Assembly (NCBI GenBank): GCA_009760855.2
Contig: WPIO01000005.1
Location: 13,072,001 to 13,136,000, forward strand
DNA length: 64,000 nt
Direction: 5' to 3'
Source: Cristatella mucedo
Taxonomy: Eukaryota; Bryozoa; Phylactolaemata; Cristatellidae
Positions 57,737 to 64,000 of the stretch are shown piece by piece (within the stretch, counting starts at the first letter, position 1; each line of letters opens with the position of its first letter). The position numbers were made by a program, and so were the translations under genes. The notes beneath the pieces are model-generated. The model saw only the letters and a program-made list of their open reading frames with translations. It was not told the DNA's origin and did not search any database.

Positions 57737-57848
57737 CAATGTAACGTATCTCCGCCTATAACTCCACAAAGTCATAAGTACTACGTGGGTGTAATGCGGG
57801 AGAGTTTTCTATAGCGCACTCATAGCCTAAGCGGCTTTCGGTACGCAC
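57737..57848 (-). mobile_element. LINE-B 3' tail
   Basis: It holds only the terminal 112 bp of LINE-B: TGCGTACCGAAAGCCGCTTA through the hairpin to GGCGGAGATACGTTACATTG on the minus strand. Confidence 0.8.
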
Positions 57849-57944
57849 AATCAACCATTCACTATGGAGAGAGTCTCGCTGTGTTTATTATAATATTGCT
57901 GTAGCATTAACAAACACGTTCCAATGTCCTTACCGAGAATGCTA

Positions 57945-58018
57945 TTGCTCACTGTAAGCGGCGGCGATAGCCATTAAGGCTCCTCTGCTGCTAAGTGCAC
58001 GAGGCTCTTTAATTGACT
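57945..58018 (+). mobile_element. SINE-B tail fragment
   Basis: GCGGCGATAGCCATTAAGGC and GAGGCTCTTTAATTGACTAG match the SINE-B body and tail. The tRNA-like head is missing. Confidence 0.6.
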
Positions 58019-58903
58019 AGCATTTAACCTCTTTTTAGTCACGCTTCCAAAGCAAATTTAAAATCTCTGCTAGGTCTAAACTACAGCCGCGCGTCTTTGA
58101 AAAGTTGCGTTGCTGCTTGCTAGTTGATTTTGACGCGAAGCTTAGCAGAACACTTTCTTTACGACATGAATGGGAGTGAAGTGAAAATCGCAAAAGATTC
58201 CATTATTTTGCTTATACCGACTAGCAATTTTTCCCAGACATTAATGTGACCCGGTTAAAATATTTGAAAGCATGGCCTGGTTATTATTTACAATTGCGTC
58301 ATACGAATGCTCTGCCATTGACATATCAGGCACAGCACAGAACGTACCAAAACAGAAAAAAATTGAAAGACTATTGAGAAATTTTTTTCCAACGATGCGG
58401 TGCAATTCAACCGCCACGAACAGCACCCAATGGGTGCGATGCTGGCCTCAGCAGGAAGATCTGTAAACAGTGGCCAACGTATGAAATCCTCCGAAATGCC
58501 CGCTACGCTCCCAAGGACACTTCTTCGTAGCCTGCAGCGCTTGCAGCGCTGCGGCAGCGGTCGCGCTTCAGCATTGCGCTGGAGAATAACTTCTGTCAAG
58601 CGCTGTCTCGCCACTTCACGCCGTCAGCCTGAGAGCCTGGAAGGAAAGTGAAGCCAGCGAGAGGCAGGGCGATAGAGATGCAGACAGAGAAGCAGAGCGT
58701 CGCACGCCGTCGATCCGTGCAGCGCCTCTCCGATGGGGCAGAGGCCACCGCCGATCGATGGGGCGTGGCCGCCGATTTCGCGGATCGATCTCGCCCCATC
58801 GATCGATCGCCCCATCGATCGATCGCCCCATCGATCACCGATCAAGGCCCGCTCGACGCGGCTCAGCAGACGCGGAGCGAGGGCTGCGCCGCCAGTGCCG
58901 ACA
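58019..58903. other. 3' flank of Toll gene 2
   Basis: The 3' UTR and polyadenylation site of Toll gene 2 (minus strand) should lie here. No certain AATAAA on the minus strand was picked out. A GATCGATCGCCCCATC repeat is at 58,790-58,847. Confidence 0.4.
58790..58847. repeat. 16-bp tandem repeat rich in CGATCGATCG
   Basis: About three copies of CCCCATCGATCGATCG occur 60 bp after the Toll gene 2 stop codon. The units are partly self-complementary. Confidence 0.85.
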
Positions 58904-59642
58904 TCACTGTGGCCCGCCGCTGCCGCGAGCGGCGGGCGGCGGCGGCAGGTCGCCCAGCAGCCTCGGACGGCCCTTCTGCGGCATACGGTAGAGCAGGCGG
59001 TGCCAGAACCACCGGTTCTGCACGTCCAGGTAAGTGTACGTGCTCAGGTAGCTGCGCAGCGTCTCCTCGAGCTCCAGATTGCTGCGGTCGACGTCGTCGA
59101 GCAGGACGACGACCAGGTAGCTGCGCCTCGCTCCTTCATCACCTTCTCGTGCGCCGTGCGGAACTCGAGCATGCACCAGTCGCTGCGCACGAAGCTGTCC
59201 GACCGAAGCACGACGACCATGCGCCGGCTGCGGCGAGTGGCGCTGAGAATGCTGTCGTGTATGAGCCGCCCGGGGCCGAAGTCCTTTTCGTGGAAGCAGA
59301 CTTTGAGCGGCGGCGCGACGCACGACTCGAGGACGCGGCGCAGCGTGCCCGTCACCCACTCACTGTCCTGGCTGCTGTACGACAGGAACACGTCGAACTC
59401 CTTAAGCGGATCGTCGTCGCCGCCCACTCGGTCGAACGGGTGCAGGCCAAAGTTGACGTACAGGATTATCTTGAGGGCACCGAAGTAGCGATACACGAGC
59501 GAGGCTGCGACGACGCAGAGCGCCAGCAGGACCACGACTACAGCCAGCCAGGCGGTCAGTGCTCGCCGCTCCGCCTCGCCGCCTTCGTCGCACACGAAGT
59601 CGCCGTCGTTGATTTCCGTGATTGGCATTCCCCGGACGATGG
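58904..59642 (-). CDS. Toll: Toll-like receptor gene 2, transmembrane and TIR exon (frameshifted)
   Basis: The exon starts after GTTGCAG (acceptor at 59,643-59,644) in phase 1, exactly as in gene 1, and reads IVRGMPITEINDGDF. A membrane helix (LAVVVVLLALCVVAASLVY) follows, then TIR box 1 FDVFLSYSS, box 2 CFHEKDFGPG and box 3 FWHRLLYRMPQ. The BB loop has Pro-Gly, unlike gene 1. At about 59,120-59,130 the frame breaks: HEKVMKERGA is followed by two extra bases relative to gene 1, and SYLVVVLLDDVDRSNLEL resumes in another frame. One extra residue is also present before DSFVRSDW. The frame ends at TGA 58,904-58,906. This is either a recent pseudogene or a sequence error, because everything else is intact. 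Confidence 0.85.
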
Positions 59643-59824
59643 CTGCAACGCGAACGAGCTGCGCTCTTTCTCGCGCCGCGGCGGCGGCGAAAAAACGGCC
59701 GCCAAAGCCGCGGGTCGAGGCGGCCGCGAGGCAGCGTGCGCCGATCGATGGCTTCTAGACGTGCGCTGCCTCCTGGCGACAATGTACGGCACTGCTTCCT
59801 GCGCACTACAGCAGCCGTGGAATT

Positions 59825-59886
59825 TTATAAATAAATAAATACACAAATAAATAAATGAATAAATAAATAAATGTATATATATATAT
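59825..59886 (+). repeat. (AAAT)n and (TA)n microsatellite
   Basis: ATAAATAAAT-type units are followed by a short TATATATATA run. It lies beside the SINE-A at 59,888, at the tail end of that SINE. Confidence 0.9.
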
Positions 59887-59887
59887 A

Positions 59888-60015
59888 TGCACTTAATTTT
59901 CATAATGATCTAAGAACTCAATCTCCATCCAGGCACTTCACATGTGCTGAAGGATTCGAGCCCACGACCTCGGTCGTCGAAGGGGAGCGCCTTAACCCAG
60001 TGGACCAAACCAGGG
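59888..60015 (-). mobile_element. SINE-A copy 7
   Basis: The copy has the head TTTGGTCCACTGGGTTAAGG, the B-box region GTCGTGGGCTCGAATCC, and the tail GAAGTGCCTGGATGGAGATT with a weakened second arm. Confidence 0.85.
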
Positions 60016-60955
60016 TGGATGGGCGCTAGCAGTCTTTTCGCGTTCACCTTTGCCCCGAGGCTGAGCTGCTTGTGCATCGAATTTTAAGCTAAGCGCACTG
60101 GCCGCGAGATACTTTCTATCGCTTTCGCAGTCGCGAACGGCCGCGAGACTAAGCCTGACCCCAACTGACCCGCTGCCCTGCTTGACCCGCCGCCCCACCT
60201 GACCAGCTGCCCTGCCTCGAGCGCGTCTTGCTGACGCTGGCGACCCCTTACGACTAAATTTTGAGAGAGAATTATGAAAAAATATGTCCAACAATCGACA
60301 ACTTGCTAGTGGTACCTTTCAAAAGACAACACGCTAGAAATGGGATAGTAAGTGTTGAGAATTTCCACGAAAATGAACGCAATGATTATGCAAGCCTTGT
60401 CAAACCTGTAACCTCACTTATAATCAAACGATTAATTCTATATTTCCTGCTATAGAGGAAATGTACAGCAATAATCATTCAAAATAAATCAGAAATAAGC
60501 TACTGCATGAAGTGCAAGCAGAGCTTAACTCAGACTTCACATTAATCCTTGATGTATTGGCCGAGTTAAGGATTTTACAAGGCGAAAAGCACTACAGCAT
60601 GTGGAGCCTTTAAAAATCACAAGCACGCACCTCAAAAAGCTGCGAAAATGTACCTCGATTTATCAAGGCTCAACAACTTTGAACGGAAGTCGCACAGGAT
60701 GCTGAGATCTGAAAGTTTTCACTCGTAGATAGTGTGCTTTAGGTTTACTTCCGGGTTAGGCGGTTTGAATCGTCGCTGTTTGCTTTTATTTGGAAATCGT
60801 CAACACTTCAAATCGCACGTCTCAATATTTTCTGCTCAAAAGTTAGCCTATACAAATATTCGACTGTCTGAGATTTTCTCGTCGAGTAACGATCTTCAAA
60901 TCACTGCTGCGAGTGCGACGCCGCCGTAACGTCGCAGAGCGAACAGCGGCAGCGT
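60016..60955. other. Toll gene 2 intron, unassigned
   Basis: CTGACCCGCTGCCCTGCTTG-type words repeat loosely at 60,165-60,220. Nothing else is recognised. Confidence 0.4.
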
Positions 60956-60956
60956 C

Positions 60957-61022
60957 AGCAGGAGGAGAAGGAGGAGGAGGAGGAGGAGGAGAAGGAGGAG
61001 GAGAAGGAGGAGGAGGAGGAAG
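60957..61022 (+). repeat. (GGA)n microsatellite
   Basis: The run is of GGA/GAA triplets. Confidence 0.95.
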
Positions 61023-61390
61023 ATGACCCTGAGGTCAGAGTCTCCTTAACGACCGAGCGGTCTGAGGCCGCCGGCGCCTCGCCGACGATTGGTTACTAGC
61101 CTCGAACGAACCCGGCTTAACATGGGGTGCACTTAAGTCAGTCCGCCAGTTGCCGCAGCATCGGACAAGACAGAAAAAAAGGAGCGCGTCGCCTTATCCT
61201 CTGGATTTGAGTCGATGAGCACCCAGACCGGAGACTATCGTCCGAGCGAGCATTTTGCGAGCTATTCGCGACTGGAATGCGGTCGGCGGCCTAGCACCGA
61301 GGCGGGAACTAGCGAGGTTGCTCCGAAAGTTCAGCGGTCAATGGAGAAACTGATATGCCAACATCCGCCTGCCAGTGTATCCGAGAGGGC

Positions 61391-61431
61391 GCGTGAGTGA
61401 GTGAGGGAGGAGGTCACTCACTCACTCACGC
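61391..61431. repeat. 14-bp inverted repeat of GTGA units
   Basis: Arms GCGTGAGTGAGTGA and TCACTCACTCACGC are exact complements around 13 bases. It lies in the Toll gene 2 intron. Confidence 0.8.
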
Positions 61432-61484
61432 CGTCGAGCACCGACTAACGGCGACGCTTGAACTGCTGCGAGATGTCGATATCA

Positions 61485-61690
61485 ACAAGACAGGGATATT
61501 ATTGTGCAACTCACTTCCACAATTCTTACGAAACGACATCTAAATTCCTGTTGCTGACTGCGGCACATCCTTTCCAGCTGTCCTGGGCTGCTAATTCCAT
61601 GCTAGTAACTTCCTCGGCAACTAGCAGCCTGAGTCAGCTATGCTTTTCCTTTGTGGCTGTATGGAGTTTCAGATAGAGATTACATAATGT
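61485..61690 (+). mobile_element. LINE-B fragment with decayed tail
   Basis: CAACTCACTTCCACAATTCT and ACGAAACGACATCTA match the coding NSLPQFLRNDIY region of LINE-B. It ends TTCCTTTGTGGCTGTATGGA then CAGATAGAGATTACATAATG. Confidence 0.65.
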
Positions 61691-61844
61691 TTACCTATAA
61701 AATTAGTCACAATCTATGGGGTTCATCTTCGGTGATAACCTCTTCTTTTGATATATTTAATCAGCAGACTCCTTAACAAAAGTCACGGTCATTATCTTCG
61801 CATTTTGCGCAGAGTTAAGCTTTACTTGCGGCTGCGAATGGCTT

Positions 61845-62095
61845 GCTAATAATAATAATAATAACGATAATATTAATACATTTGATATAGCGCCCTCAGG
61901 GAACCCAATCTCTTTCTAGGCACTTTACATACGTTGCAAAGGAAACACAATCGAATGGTTAGTGGTATTATTCTCCAGAAACAACAAGAATAACACGGTT
62001 AGGGGTGACAAGCGTAGGGTCGGCATGCAAGTATGGTTAGTGGCAGCATGCACAGTGTCAGCACGCATAAGCACATAAAGGACGAATCAAAGAGC
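61845..62095 (-). mobile_element. LINE-A 3' UTR fragment
   Basis: The (ATT)n tail, the stem-loop (61,885-61,925) and the UTR on the minus strand are well preserved. The coding part is absent. Confidence 0.85.
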
Positions 62096-62790
62096 TCTTT
62101 CTACTTTAATTCGATTATGCCTTGATATTATTGAAAATATTACGTATTTCAGGACGCAGCTGTGGCTCGAGGTCACTTTTTGAAATTCCTTTGGATGAAA
62201 TGGACCTTTTCTCCGGTTGAACACTCGACTGTGAAGATCAAAGACGCCCATTCGGATCTTTAAATTTGCGCTATTTCTAAAACCCCGTCTTCTCTAAAAA
62301 GAAATTCCGCACATTTCATTTAATCAATGTATTGGCATATATTTATAGGTGGAATCGAACCTATAGCCTAGCCATTTGACAGACGGGGGAGGGGTAATCG
62401 GGACTACATTCATTAGGCATGTACCCCGGTATTTGGTTGCTCAATCGATGAATATGCGAATAGCTCACTTTCCGGAACTATTTCTTCGCATGCCGGCTCA
62501 CTTTGATGGACTCCTCTAGCTATCAAACGGGAAGATGTGGGTACAAGCACAGGCTTATTTGTTAAATATCAGATTCAACCATCGCTGCTTTGGTGAGGCA
62601 TCCTCGCATCCCGCAGTCTTGAAATTAGGCAGGCTGGATAGCGGAGTACCGTGTACGCTCCCCTCGAAGCACGAAGATCTAATAGTCTACTAACCAGAGC
62701 TTAGATCAGACCACCTTGCGGCCTAGGTGTTAATGCAAGAATTCCAGTTTTGAAGTTCTAGAACTTACTATTTGAGAAATTCGAAACTTA
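62096..62790. other. Toll gene 2 intron, unassigned
   Basis: No gene or repeat family was recognised. Confidence 0.35.
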
Positions 62791-62799
62791 TTACAAACT

Positions 62800-63003
62800 A
62801 TAAGAATAAGAAACATGTTTACGATGCTCTTAGAGAACTACATTTCTTTCATGACACTTTGCATAGGCTGGACATGAATATTTTGAATCGGTTAGTGATA
62901 GCATGCACGATTTCGGCACTCGCAAGCATACAAATGATTATTCACACTGCAGCGAATGCTGTGAATGATAATAATAATAATAATAAACTCGATAAAGCGC
63001 CCT
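62800..63003 (-). mobile_element. Two LINE-A tail scraps
   Basis: An old 3' UTR (62,800-62,940, GATGCTCTTAGAGAACTACA) is followed by a fresh (ATT)n end (62,965-63,003, CTCGATAAAGCGCCCTT) cut off inside the hairpin. Confidence 0.6.
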
Positions 63004-63781
63004 TGCTAAGTTTATTTAGTAGCTCGGTGGTTCTCTAAGGCTAGACTAATGTTGTAACTCAATTAAGACAGGATGCAGAATATTTTGCATAAGCATGTAT
63101 AGTGTCGAATGCGGTCCTTACGCTGGCGCCTAAGAACTCTAGCGGAGCGGCTCTTTCGTTAGAGGAGTCGCGGTGTCACGTGTCTCCACTGGTACAGAAG
63201 CTGCGGTAGCCATCTTCGGTCGAACGGCGAGTGAGTTAAATTCTCGAGCTGACCAACAAGACTCCCCACGACGTACTTCCTACAACCCTAGCCGAACTGC
63301 TGCGGCGACGTCAGATTCCCCACGAGGCGGATTGCAGTAGCGGCCGGTGTCTTTGCTGACCATTTGCACGAGAACCCACCAGCGCAATGGCATACAATTT
63401 GGCGAGTAAATTATAAAGACGGCCTACAACACTCTTTCAAAAATTGAGCTTCGCACTGCCGATTTCCGGTCGATTTTCGCCTAATAACCGGACCGCCGCG
63501 GTAATTCGTTGCACAGCCCCCCCTGAGCCCCACCACCCTGCCCACCTTCTGTAAAACCTGGTAAAAAGCGAGAGTATGGTCTGCGACCGCCGACTCACCG
63601 GCGAAAGCGGGGCGCTCTCGGCGCAGCGGCGGCAGCGGCGCGGCGAACCGCACAGCTGAAGCTCGGCAAGCATCCGCTGCCGTCAGAACTGAGGCGCGCG
63701 GCGGCGCCGCCGCAGAGCTTCGCGCCTCGCCCGACCTCAAGGTCAAACCCGTCGTTCGAGGAAACCTCGCCGCTAACTCAC
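63004..63781. other. Toll gene 2 intron, near donor
   Basis: The sequence is GC-rich next to the exon. The minus-strand frame open across the donor to 63,411 is intronic read-through with no domain content. Confidence 0.45.
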
Positions 63782-64000
63782 CCCGCGATGACGTGCAGGT
63801 CACCTGATAGAGGTCCTCCACGACGGCGCGGTTTCGCTGAAGCCACGCCTTCATCCAACCGTTGTGGCAGTCGCAAGGCCAGAAGTTGGATCGGAGGCTG
63901 AGTCTGACCAACCGGGCAGACTCGATTTCGCGCGGCAGGCTGGTCAGCCGGTTGTTATCGAGCGCCAGCACAGCGAGCCGCACCATCCCCGCGAACGCAC
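63782..64000 (-). CDS. Toll: Toll-like receptor gene 2, LRR-LRRCT exon (5' partial at window edge)
   Basis: The minus-strand frame is open from the window edge: AFAGMVRLAVLALDNNRLTS, a last LRR (LVRLSLRSNFWPCDC), then the juxtamembrane LRRCT (CDCHNGWMKAWLQRNRAVVE, DLYQVTCTSS). It aligns closely with the end of gene 1 exon 1886-2595. The exon stops at 63,782 before GTGAGTTAGC in phase 1, and joining to 59,642 gives TSSRAIVRGMPITE. The upstream ectodomain and the start lie beyond the window. The surface-receptor role is inferred from the family. Confidence 0.88.

Larger units (their letters stand above)
59643..63781 (-). other. Toll gene 2 last intron (4.1 kb)
   Basis: The donor is CGGG|GTGAGTTAGC and the acceptor is GTTGCAG|CC. 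It contains AT-rich and GGA microsatellites, a SINE-A, LINE-A tails and a LINE-B tail. It is less than half the length of the matching gene 1 intron. Confidence 0.75.

Noticed and set aside
58648-59838. A 396-residue plus-strand frame over the Toll gene 2 TIR exon
   Set aside because: It is antisense to a recognised TIR exon and itself has no recognisable domain.

Overview
This is a stretch of animal (metazoan) nuclear DNA. Genes are split by spliceable introns. The families present are animal ones: Toll receptors with LRR, LRRCT and TIR parts, an HSD17B12-type reductase and SMYD4. Between exons the sequence is packed with 5'-truncated LINEs, tRNA-headed SINEs and long microsatellites. The Toll ectodomain has an LRRCT followed by a second LRRNT and LRRCT, the multiple-cysteine-cluster form common in protostomes. 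CpG is not obviously depleted. An invertebrate, probably a protostome, fits best. I cannot name the species.

Layout. At 1-13,076 (+) lies the 3' part of Toll gene 1: exons 3-529, 1886-2595 and 12295-13076, with matching splice phases (phase 2, then phase 1). At the other end, on the minus strand, lies the 3' part of Toll gene 2: exons 64000-63782 and 59642-58904. Its ectodomain-to-TIR junction is at the same place and phase, but it carries a reading-frame break in the TIR domain. The two genes point at each other across about 46 kb of repeat-rich DNA. A third, broken Toll fragment (26,666-27,146) sits inside old LINE sequence between two 81-bp direct repeats.

Other genic pieces are a first exon of an HSD17B12-like 3-ketoacyl-CoA reductase (35,442-35,637, minus), a clean 51-codon coiled-coil-like exon of unknown gene (39,600-39,752, minus), and two halves of one apparent SMYD4 retrocopy. 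The TPR/MYND half is at about 51.8-53.2 kb on plus and the SET half at 23.3-23.8 kb on minus. Both halves abut LINE sequence, which suggests a LINE-associated inversion of about 29 kb.

Repeats. LINE-A is an L2/CR1-clade element whose 3' end is a two-part stem-loop followed by (ATT)n. LINE-B has a different 3' hairpin and a (TACAT)n-like tail. LINE-C is an older relative of LINE-A. SINE-A has a tRNA-like head and a tail carrying the same stem-loop as LINE-A, so the two look like partners. SINE-B has a tRNA-like head with a good B box and a different tail. A 3.1-kb element with 25-bp terminal inverted repeats, long inverted arms and an internal array of about 165-180 bp monomers built on a 10-bp ATTGC-type period (43,026-46,130) matches nothing I recognise. 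A related short array lies at about 33 kb. A pogo/Tigger-like MITE, a possible solo LTR and many CT/GA microsatellites complete the picture. No CRISPR arrays, rRNA genes, convincing functional tRNA genes or prokaryotic features were seen.
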